The notes beneath the pieces are model-generated. The model was not told the DNA's origin. It ran no database searches and saw only the letters and a program-made list of their open reading frames with translations. A stretch of DNA of 64,000 nucleotides from NCBI RefSeq assembly GCF_000582685.1, contig NZ_KK073769.1, positions 1,289,960 through 1,353,959 of the forward strand, read 5' to 3'. Made by a program: the position numbers and the translations under genes. Source of the stretch: [Scytonema hofmanni] UTEX 2349. GTDB lineage: Bacteria; Cyanobacteriota; Cyanobacteriia; Cyanobacteriales; Nostocaceae. This document shows, in pieces, positions 1 through 6,700 of the stretch (position 1 is its first letter; every line of letters begins with the position of its first letter).

Positions 1-178
1 GTGCGATCGCATTTGTTATTTTGGGGAAGTGCGATCGCATTTGTTATTTTGGGGAAGTGCGATCGCATTTATGATGTTGTGGAAGTGCGATCGCATTTTT
101 AATGTTGAGAAAGTGCGATCGCATTTATGATGTTGGGGAAGTGCGATAGCTTCGTTAAGCTGTGTGATCGCGTTGATG
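1..178. repeat. HIP1-bearing tandem repeat, about 28-bp unit
   Basis: Five consecutive units of about 28 bp each begin GTGCGATCGCATTT and end in a TTGGGGAA-like tail; a sixth is degraded. Each unit carries one HIP1 octamer (GCGATCGC). The first two are identical and the rest differ at a few positions. The same unit recurs near 2070-2215 and 3095-3135, so it is dispersed around the toxin-antitoxin-like genes. The array may continue left of the window. Confidence 0.85.
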
Positions 179-257
179 TAAATATTTTTTTGCTTATACT
201 AAATATTACTCAATACCGATAGTATGCTGTTGTTGATAAAATAAATATCATTAGCTT

Positions 258-590
258 GTGAGCCTAGAAACAATACCAGATGAAGCTGTAGTTGTTCGAG
301 GAGGACGCAATCGTCCAGAAGATATTGAACGAGCAATTGGAACACACCCCAGTGGTGTAACTGGAATCTCTGTAGAAAGCGCGGTAGGATTATCTGTAAA
401 GGAACTATCTGCAAAAATCCCTCATGGGCAAATTGGGGTGACAACCGTAGGTGAAATTCGTCAACTTGGGGGTGATGTTATTCGGACATCTGGCAGAAGC
501 CTCCATCATGCTACATTAATAGGCTTGACATCTGAGCAGATTAGTAATTTGTTGACACCCACAATTGGCAACCCAGGCAAGTCAAATTAG
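258..590 (+). CDS. Hypothetical protein, first gene of a two-gene unit
   Basis: Encodes 110 residues from a GTG start; no membrane segment or signal peptide is visible. The sequence has a mixed alpha/beta look, with a VVRGGRN motif near the N-terminus, a central GLSVKEL segment and a C-terminal LTSEQISNLL...NP tail. I do not recognise the family with certainty. The next gene begins 13 bases after the stop and its ribosome binding site (AGGAG) overlaps this stop, so the two are probably co-transcribed. The small size, pairing and accessory setting would suit a toxin-immunity or toxin-antitoxin pair, but that is inference from context only. Confidence 0.6.
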   Translation: MSLETIPDEAVVVRGGRNRPEDIERAIGTHPSGVTGISVESAVGLSVKELSAKIPHGQIGVTTVGEIRQLGGDVIRTSGRSLHHATLIGLTSEQISNLLTPTIGNPGKSN

Positions 591-603
591 GAGTTATCAA
601 AAT

Positions 604-873
604 ATGGAAAAGTCAAAAGTCTTTGTAGATTTCCATAACGCTGATGTTCAAGGTCGCTTACGCCTTAATTGTACTGGTACGATTGAGGATTTAGCTCATC
701 AGAAAATTTGGTTGCAAAATGGTCAAGAAATAACGCTTTATAGCGAAGATTTAGAAGTAGATGGAATTGTTCAATATTCAACAACAGAAAATCTGTGGGT
801 AGCTGTTATTGATTGGGACAACATAAAAGAGAAACAAGATGTGTTGGTAAAAGAAGACGAAGTTGTTATTTAA
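604..873 (+). CDS. Hypothetical protein, second gene of a two-gene unit
   Basis: Encodes 89 residues from an ATG placed about 9 bases after AGGAG; an in-frame upstream start would overlap the preceding gene and is less likely. The product is acidic and looks all-beta (KVFVDFHNADVQGRLRL, then alternating hydrophobic strands such as KIWLQNGQEITLYSEDLEV), suggesting a small beta-barrel. I do not recognise the family. It is the downstream partner of the 110-residue protein and could be its immunity or antitoxin partner, which cannot be shown from sequence alone. Confidence 0.6.
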   Translation: MEKSKVFVDFHNADVQGRLRLNCTGTIEDLAHQKIWLQNGQEITLYSEDLEVDGIVQYSTTENLWVAVIDWDNIKEKQDVLVKEDEVVI

Positions 874-918
874 AAAAGAGACTCACATTAAACAGCTATA
901 CGAGCAGTTAACAAAATT

Positions 919-2037
919 TTGACTATTCGTAACTGGTTGATAGGTGCTTATATTTTTGAGTACGAGCAAAATGGAGTTGATAGAGCTGCTTACGGTACGC
1001 AACTAATCAAAAAGCTTGCTGACGATTTAAAAAGTAGAAAAATCGATGGTTTATCTGACCGTAATTTGAAAAATTTTCGCCAATTTGCACTAACTTATCC
1101 TACTTTGGCAAAAGATGATAATATTTCTGCTTTTTTATCGGTAATTAGCATACCATTAAACCAGCTTCAAATTCGGCAGCCACTGTCTGCCGAATTGAAT
1201 AAGCTTCCTGAAAGTTTTTTTCCTGCCCTAAAAGCTCGTGAATTAGAAAGTACATCACTTCTTTGGCAAGATAGTAATTATTATCAGCGTTTGTTTTCTG
1301 CATTTTCATGGTAACATATTCTGGAATTAACTCCTATTAACAATACGACTAAGCGAGCTTTTTATGAATTGGAATGCATAAAAAGTAACTGGTCTAAACG
1401 AGAATTAAAACGCCAAATTAACAGTATGCTTTACGAAAGGATAGGCTTATCTAAGGATAAAGAAGCTGTTTTAGCACTGGCAAATGAAGGACAACTTATT
1501 GATAGCCCGGAAAAAATCTTACGCGACCCTTATATTTTAGAATTTTTAAAATTAGAAGAAAAAACTAGCTACTCAGAATCTGATCTCGAAGAAGCTTTAA
1601 TTAATCACCTACAAGAATTTATGCATGAATTAGGTCGAGATTTCTGTTTTGTTGACCGTCAATTCAGAATTACAGTTGGCGGAGAACATTATTTTCTCGA
1701 TTTGTTATTTTATCATCGCTCTTTGCAGTGCCTGATTGCTATCGATTTAAAGCTAGGAAAATTTAAGCATGATTATGCCGGACAAATGAATTTCTACCTG
1801 AACTATTTGCGAGAGAACGTTGCATATCCTCATGAGAATTTTCCCGTGGGTATTCTTCTGTGTGCGGAAAAAGATGCAGAAGAGGTTTACTATGCAACAG
1901 CAGGACTTGATAATCAATTATTTGTGTCGCGTTATATGGTAGCACTCCCTTCAGAAGAAACCCTTAAACAATGGTTGAAAGAAGAACAAGATCGGCTTGA
2001 GAAACAGTTTGATTTGGGTTCGACAAAGAAAATATGA
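919..2037 (+). pseudogene. DUF1016 (YhcG-type) PDDEXK nuclease gene with an in-frame stop
   Basis: Two open segments (919-1314 and 1369-2037) lie in the same frame and together match a DUF1016 protein. The N-terminal part has RNWLIGAYIFEYEQNG; the C-terminal part is the PDDEXK nuclease domain with DLLFYHRSLQCLIAIDLK and GQMNFYLNY. They are separated by one TAA at 1312-1314. Reading through gives SW-stop-HILEL, where family members usually have SWSHxxEL, so a TCA serine codon has most simply become TAA. The usual N-terminal 20-30 residues also lack a clean start: the first start is a TTG at 919, and an in-frame stop lies at 889. DUF1016 proteins are predicted nucleases often found in defence islands. 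This copy is probably inactive. Confidence 0.85.
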
Positions 2038-2069
2038 TTGTTAATTTTTAAATGGGAGGTCTAGCTTTA

Positions 2070-2215
2070 AAGCGATCGCATTTGTGATGTTAGGGAAGTG
2101 CGATCGCATTTGTGATGTTGGAAAGTGCGATCGCATTTGTGATGTTGGGATTAGTGCGAGAGTCCGTAGGAGTGGTCTTTGACCATCGCATTTATGATGT
2201 TGCGAAAGTGTTACA
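2070..2215. repeat. HIP1-bearing repeats, second cluster
   Basis: Three units of GCGATCGCATTTGTGATGTT type are followed by an AGTCCGTAGGAGTGGTCTTTGACCATCGC segment containing an inverted GGTC/GACC core. They belong to the same family as the array at the left edge. The cluster separates the broken DUF1016 gene from the antitoxin-PIN pair. Confidence 0.75.
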
Positions 2216-2264
2216 ATAAATGCAACTTCATTTACAATTAAAGGAAATATAGTTAAAAATCGCT

Positions 2265-2639
2265 ATGAATTCCTTCTCCAGAGTAACATCACAAGCAAAA
2301 AACCAAGACAATAGCGAAGTATTAGTAAACGTTATTGTTAAACAAGGTAGTGATGGGAGAACAATTGCGATCGTTCCAGGTTTACCAGAACTACAAGTAG
2401 AAGCAAGCGATAAAGCAACAGCCTTAAGCCAAATTCAGCAACGACTGGAAACCCATTTGGCAGGAGCAGAGATTGTTTCTTTACCTGTAAAATTGCCATC
2501 TCTTGAGCGGAAAAATCCTTGGTTAGAAATGGCTGGAGTTTTTAAAGATGACCCACAATTTGAACAAATGCTCGCAGCGATTGAAAACTATCGACACGAA
2601 TCAGATAAAACTATAGAAGATGATTCCTCGCAAGAGTAG
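2265..2639 (+). CDS. Putative antitoxin of a PIN-domain toxin pair
   Basis: Encodes 124 residues, acidic at the C-terminus. The middle (VIVKQGSDGRTIAIVPGLPELQVEASDKATAL) resembles the small beta-alpha fold found in HicB-like and related antitoxins that bind partner toxins. A PIN-domain gene begins 27 bases downstream on the same strand, the usual antitoxin-first order of type II systems. No classical DNA-binding motif is obvious, so autoregulation is not demonstrated. The antitoxin assignment rests on pairing, size and fold impression. Confidence 0.6.
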   Translation: MNSFSRVTSQAKNQDNSEVLVNVIVKQGSDGRTIAIVPGLPELQVEASDKATALSQIQQRLETHLAGAEIVSLPVKLPSLERKNPWLEMAGVFKDDPQFEQMLAAIENYRHESDKTIEDDSSQE

Positions 2640-2666
2640 GATTATATTTGCTTAGGTATAAATCAG

Positions 2667-3089
2667 ATGACGCGATGGGTGCTTGATACTGACCATATTT
2701 CACTATTACAAAGAGGTAATCCAGTTGTTATTAGTAAAGTAGCTACTATTAACCCCTTAGAAATATCAGTAACAGTTATAACTATCGTTGAACAAATGTA
2801 CGGTCGTTTAGATGTTATCAAACGAGCAAAAACAAAACAAGAATTAGTTACAGCTTACGCTTTATTAAAAGAAACATTTAATCGGTTATGTCAAGGGAAT
2901 ATTCTGGATTTCGATGAAGCCGCATTTGATATTTATAACGAATTACGTGCAGCAAAAATTCGTATTGGTACACAAGACTTAAGAATAGCAGCCATTGCAC
3001 TTTCTGTAAGTGCTACAGTGGTAACGCGCAACAGTAAAGATTTTGAAAAAGTTCCTGGTTTGAAAATTGTGGATTGGTCGATACCTTAA
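2667..3089 (+). CDS. PIN-domain ribonuclease toxin, VapC family
   Basis: Encodes 140 residues, the usual length for VapC toxins. It opens with WVLDTDHIS, giving the first conserved Asp of the PIN active site. A conserved Glu sits in the TIVEQMYGRL segment, a further Asp in GTQDLRIAAIAL, and the C-terminal VVTRNSKDFEKVPGL is the standard last PIN motif. PIN toxins are Mg-dependent endoribonucleases that cut tRNA or rRNA and are neutralised by the upstream partner. All key acidic positions are present, so the toxin looks intact. Confidence 0.88.
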   Translation: MTRWVLDTDHISLLQRGNPVVISKVATINPLEISVTVITIVEQMYGRLDVIKRAKTKQELVTAYALLKETFNRLCQGNILDFDEAAFDIYNELRAAKIRIGTQDLRIAAIALSVSATVVTRNSKDFEKVPGLKIVDWSIP

Positions 3090-3229
3090 GACTTTGGCGA
3101 TCGCATTTATGATGTTAGGGAAGTGCGATCGCCTTTTGGTTATGTTTGGGAAAGTACTATGTGCAAAGCTTAATATTAGGAAAATTATAATATAGCAATC
3201 CTAAATGAGTTGTGAAAATAGAGAGGCTC

Positions 3230-3262
3230 AGATCCCCGACTTCTCAAAAAAGTCGGGGATCT
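3230..3262. repeat. Perfect inverted repeat (hairpin) in an intergenic region
   Basis: A 13-base stem (AGATCCCCGACTT / AAGTCGGGGATCT) is separated by a 7-base loop (CTCAAAA). It has no trailing T run, so it looks like a dispersed palindromic repeat rather than a typical terminator. It lies 141 bases after the PIN toxin gene. HIP1 units of the window-start family lie at 3095-3135, between the toxin gene and this hairpin. Confidence 0.75.
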
Positions 3263-3342
3263 CGTTGTTCACGCTCTTATTTAGGAAACTTCTAATATAA
3301 CTTTGATAATATTGATGATATTGAAACTAAAAAGCTCGGTAA

Positions 3343-3852
3343 ATGCCAAGAAAAAAGCGACCACGAGAGCATATAATAGCAGATTTAAGTGTAAATTATG
3401 TCGAACGATATGTCTTGCTATGTGGCTATTCTGTAGAGCGCATTGAGTATGATTATGGTTACGATCTAGTAATTTTTACTTATAATGCTGAAGGTGAAAT
3501 TGAAAATGGTCAGATATATGTACAGTTAAAAGCTACAGATTCACTCTCTATACTTTCAGATCAAAAAACCATTACTTTTGCTCTCGCACGCTCAGATTTG
3601 GAATTATGGTTGGTTGAACCAATGCCATGTATTTTAATTGTATATGACGCAAAAAACAGCCAAGCTTATTGGCTATATATACAAGGATATTTTGAAAGTT
3701 TTGAGGGATTCGATTTATCAAATGTTGGTGATAGTGTTACTGTTCGTTTATCTAAAGACAACGTATTAAATTGGCAGGCGATCAAAATATTTGCTAAATT
3801 TAAAAATGATGTTCTCAGCCAGTTACAAGGAGTGATTCGTCATCATGGTTAG
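3343..3852 (+). CDS. DUF4365-like protein, predicted nuclease fold
   Basis: Encodes 169 residues. The N-terminal half has YVERYVLLCGYSVERIEYDYGYDLVIFTYN followed by IYVQLKATDS; the pattern D-(x)n-QxK after a helix that carries Glu resembles the DUF4365 and PDDEXK-like restriction-nuclease folds. The C-terminal half (PCILIVYDAKNSQAYWLYIQGYF) continues the alpha/beta core seen in that family. The 3' end overlaps the next gene by 8 bases, implying translational coupling. Family membership is judged from motif shape only. Confidence 0.65.
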   Translation: MPRKKRPREHIIADLSVNYVERYVLLCGYSVERIEYDYGYDLVIFTYNAEGEIENGQIYVQLKATDSLSILSDQKTITFALARSDLELWLVEPMPCILIVYDAKNSQAYWLYIQGYFESFEGFDLSNVGDSVTVRLSKDNVLNWQAIKIFAKFKNDVLSQLQGVIRHHG

Positions 3853-4096
3853 AGAAATTAAATTCACCGAATTAGAGAAATTGCTCTTAGAGACGGGGTT
3901 TGTAACAATGCAGACCTTTGGCTCCCAAAAGATTTACCAGCATCCATCATCTGGTACATTAATAGTTCTGCCTGGTTACGAGCAACAAGCGTATGTCAGA
4001 ACATTGCATTTAGTTGCAGTGCGACGAATACTGTCGGAAAATGGCTTGATGGATAGCGATCGCTTCAACAGTTTTTTGAACAAGGTAGCAAGCTAA
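3845..4096 (+). CDS. HicA-like small protein
   Basis: Encodes 83 residues with the layout of HicA toxins: an N-terminal helix (FTELEKLLLETGF), a beta strand with G-S-Q-K-I-Y-Q-H resembling the catalytic GSHxxY/H region, and a C-terminal RTLHLVAVRRILSENGL helix. The typical HicA catalytic His occurs in GSHxxF; here the segment reads GSQKIYQH, so the usual His is replaced by Gln and a His follows five residues later. It overlaps the DUF4365-like gene, so the two act as one unit. Whether it is a toxin or a DNA/RNA-binding partner is unclear. Confidence 0.6.
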   Translation: MVREIKFTELEKLLLETGFVTMQTFGSQKIYQHPSSGTLIVLPGYEQQAYVRTLHLVAVRRILSENGLMDSDRFNSFLNKVAS

Positions 4097-4413
4097 ATGC
4101 CACATGCGATACTCCGTTCGCGTAGCGTTCCGCAGGAAAGGAGTCACTTCGTGAACGCGTTTTGGTTAATTTGGTTTGGAGTGCGATACTCCGCAGGAGT
4201 GGTCTTCGACCATCGCATTTAGTTTGGGTTGGAATGCAAAAGCACAATTTAGTGATACCAAATCAATCAAATTAAAAAGCCTGCTGTAAATCCTCAAATG
4301 TATTTGCTAAAGCGATATTTCGTAAAATCACTTTTAAACGCTCTAAATCGGATACACAAATTATAAACTGGACACTGACTCAGTATCCATGATTTATTCC
4401 ACGTTGGTAACGC
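4097..4413. other. Non-coding gap with dispersed repeats
   Basis: No convincing gene is present. The left half contains repeats with palindromic cores, including GCGATACTCCGTTCGCG near 4108-4125 and TGCGATACTCCGCAGG near 4181-4197, followed by GTGGTCTTCGACCATCGC. The latter is related to the segment at 2160-2190. The right half is AT-rich with no visible signals. Confidence 0.6.
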
Positions 4414-5115
4414 TTAAAAGGATTTTTCTTTGTATCCACCAGCATAATCAATCACGCATATCGTTCTGTATTTGGCGTGAGTTCCATACGCGACTCCTGC
4501 GACTTTAAAAGCAGGATTAAAGATATTTTTTCTATGACCGCGATCGCGTACCCCATCATCTATAATTAATTGCATGACGATATCTTGAGCCGTATTTGGA
4601 CCGTAGCTGATGTTTTCTCCAGCGGTTGTTAGCCAAGTTCCATAACGACTGATACGCGTAGAAGGGCTGCTACCATCAGCACCATAATGACCTGTTACGC
4701 CTTTTGCTCCTTGGTCTTTGACATGATCCCTAGCGGCTAAAGACATTCCTTTAGATGCAGTTAAAGCTCCTACAGGACGAACTGACTTGAGAAATGCGAT
4801 CGCTTCATCAACAGCTTTTGCCCCTTCTTGCGTCTGTAAATAGCTATTACCCGAAATTTTGATTCGGTTGCCTTGAAAGCGCTTTTTATAGCTTTCCATA
4901 ATCGGGATATATGCCTTGGGATTTGTCCGCACTTTGTTCATTTGAGCAATCACCTGTTCTTCTAAAGGTGAGAGGTAACTTGCTTTTGCTAACAAAGTTG
5001 GATTAATTTGAACTACATTCGGCTGGAAAGTTGATGTATTTGCTCTTACTGGGTGAGAAAAAAAGCTAGCGATCAAACCAACACCAAAAACTACGCGCAA
5101 TCCTAAACGATGCAT
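4414..5115 (-). CDS. Secreted CAP (SCP-like) domain protein
   Basis: Encodes 233 residues. The N-terminus (MHRLGLRVVFGVGLIASFFSHPVRA) is a Sec signal peptide with an ARA-type cleavage site near residue 25. The rest is a CAP/SCP domain: EEQVIAQMNKVRTNPKAY opens it, LAARDHVKDQGAKGVTGHYGADG supplies the first His region, WLTTAGENISYG is the conserved GENI box, and GHRKNIFNPAFKVAGVAYG supplies the second His. It is presumably exported to the periplasm or outside. GTGAGG precedes the ATG. A close paralogue, predicted to be a lipoprotein, lies at 11411-12106 on the other strand. Confidence 0.88.
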   Translation of the reverse strand: MHRLGLRVVFGVGLIASFFSHPVRANTSTFQPNVVQINPTLLAKASYLSPLEEQVIAQMNKVRTNPKAYIPIMESYKKRFQGNRIKISGNSYLQTQEGAKAVDEAIAFLKSVRPVGALTASKGMSLAARDHVKDQGAKGVTGHYGADGSSPSTRISRYGTWLTTAGENISYGPNTAQDIVMQLIIDDGVRDRGHRKNIFNPAFKVAGVAYGTHAKYRTICVIDYAGGYKEKSF

Positions 5116-5513
5116 TTATTACCTCACGATTTATGTTCTCAGGGTTAACACAGAATAAATTACATGCACCTAACATTCTTGTTAAACCTGGCTTGGGGAG
5201 AATGTATTAGTTTTAACACTGAGAGTAAAAAATGCCAAGAGTAAGCTTACTTAAGTTGATGATTTCAGAAGGCAGAAGTACGAAGGCAGAAGGCAGAAAG
5301 AACCCACGTTTAAAAACGTGGGATTGAAGCAAGGACGCTTTGTCGGAACGCGCACTTTCCGCTCGATACAATTCTTTGTTTAAACTGGGCTTTATACCCA
5401 CAAAGTAAGTTTTTATTAATACTTCTTTCCTTCTGCCATCTGCCCTCTGCCCTCTGCCTTTCTTGTAAGCGATCGCGTCATTGATCGTAAACAAACTGCG
5501 ATCGCATCATAAC
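5116..5513. other. Non-coding gap with inverted and short tandem repeats
   Basis: Contains short GAAGGCAGA-type repeats (about 5270-5300) matched by inverted CTGCCCTCTGCC repeats (about 5425-5462), and a small palindrome CCCACGTTTAAAAACGTGGG at about 5304-5323. A 93-residue open frame on the minus strand runs across these repeats and reads as repeat-derived sequence, so it is not called a gene. Confidence 0.6.
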
Positions 5514-5538
5514 TTAAGGCGGGGTATCCCCGCCTTAA
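5514..5538 (-). terminator. Hairpin after the DsbA-like gene
   Basis: An 11-base perfect stem (TTAAGGCGGGG / CCCCGCCTTAA) with a 3-base loop lies 8 bases beyond the stop of the minus-strand DsbA-like gene. The stem is GC-rich but has no strong U run after it, so termination is likely but not certain. Confidence 0.65.
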
Positions 5539-5546
5539 CAAGATAA

Positions 5547-6317
5547 TTACCGAGTCGCACGAGCTAAGGCTTCTTCCATGTCTGATAGCTGCACCGCACC
5601 AGAGAAACTTTCACCATTCATGACAAAGAAAGGTGTACCAGTCAGCCCCAAATTTTGAGCTAGCTGCATATCTTTAACAATTTCATTATCGGCAAGAGCG
5701 CGATCGCTTTTAAATTTGTCTAAATCCAACTTGAGATTTGTGGCAATATCCAAATACTTTGCCTCACTAAGTTCTTTTTGATCAGAAAATAGCGCATCAC
5801 TATATTCCCAGAATTTGCCCTGCTGATTTGCTGCCCAAGCTGCTTTTGCGGCTGGCACTGCTTGAGCATGAATTTGTGTCAAGGGGAAATGCTTGTAAAC
5901 TAATGTCACTTGATCTTGATGCTTGTCCATAAACTGTTTCAGAGTTTTGTTAGCCTCAGCACAATAGGGACACTGATAGTCGGAAAATTCAACTAAAACA
6001 ATCTTTGAATCAGGTGAGCCAGTAACAGGAGAATTACCAATCACCGCTTGGGGGTTGATTTGTAATTCTTGCAAAAATGCCTGCTGTGATTGTAGTATTT
6101 CCTGTCTTTGTCGCTGCTGGTATGCTACCAGAGATTCTAGAACTACCTCTGGATGTTCGCGGATGATTTGCAGAACTTGCTGTTCGAGTCTGGGACTGAT
6201 GCGGCTGGCTGCTTGCGCGGGCAATGACCAGCCTAAAATCAGACATAGCAAGCTTAGTATTGCCAAGCTACGTAGATAAATCAGTAGACTTTTTGACAAA
6301 TTTAAAAATGTACGCAC
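5547..6317 (-). CDS. DsbA-like thiol-disulfide oxidoreductase, exported
   Basis: Encodes about 256 residues. An N-terminal hydrophobic segment ending in LPAQAAS is a signal peptide or anchor. A helical region (LEQQVLQIIREHPEVVLESLVAYQQRQR) precedes a thioredoxin-fold domain. That domain has the active site DYQCPYC and the cis-proline loop TGTPFF, and is close to the DsbA/BdbD and Com1-like family. It should make or isomerise disulfides in the periplasm or thylakoid lumen. The GTG start at 6317 is preferred because GGGAG stands 8 bases upstream; the in-frame TTG at 6323 sits too close to it. Confidence 0.88.
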   Translation of the reverse strand: MRTFLNLSKSLLIYLRSLAILSLLCLILGWSLPAQAASRISPRLEQQVLQIIREHPEVVLESLVAYQQRQRQEILQSQQAFLQELQINPQAVIGNSPVTGSPDSKIVLVEFSDYQCPYCAEANKTLKQFMDKHQDQVTLVYKHFPLTQIHAQAVPAAKAAWAANQQGKFWEYSDALFSDQKELSEAKYLDIATNLKLDLDKFKSDRALADNEIVKDMQLAQNLGLTGTPFFVMNGESFSGAVQLSDMEEALARATR

Positions 6318-6700
6318 GTTCAAAACTCCCTATAACTGAGTATTCCTGGACAGAGAAAAAAGACCAATATCAGAGCAAAGAGAAAACTGCCGCTAGGGGG
6401 TTGTGTGGGTTTTTTGCCCAACGATTTAGATTTGTAATAATATATTACCGAATTGTGTGTAACGCTTCTTCTTTGCAGATGATGCGAAGTTAAAAATACT
6501 GTCAAAGCATCTGCTCAGATTCAGCCTGACTAGCCCCGTTGGGGCGGGGTGTAGGGTGTAGGGTGTGGGGAAGAAATAGCCCCAACAACCAGCGGGACAC
6601 AAGCTCCGTCCAACGCTGTCTTCACTACACCCCGCACCCTACCCCCCACACCCTTATTTTTGACTGTGTGGCATCGTATCCATAAATCAGCAAAAAACCT
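6318..6700. other. Non-coding gap with STRR-type inverted arrays
   Basis: Holds a G-rich array (GTAGGGTGTAGGGTGTGGGG near 6549-6568) and a C-rich inverse array (CTACACCCCGCACCC near 6625-6639) that could pair across about 60 bases. It separates two divergent genes, so promoters for both must lie here, but I cannot point to convincing boxes. Confidence 0.6.

Noticed and set aside
1..178. CRISPR array
   Set aside because: The repeats are contiguous 28-bp units without unique spacers and centre on the HIP1 octamer.
3230..3262. Rho-independent terminator for vapC
   Set aside because: The hairpin is strong but 141 bases past the gene and lacks a T run; better described as a dispersed palindrome.
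5213..5494. 93-residue minus-strand frame
   Set aside because: It runs through GAAGGCAGA/CTGCCCTCTGCC repeats and a palindrome between two genes, with no conserved segment.
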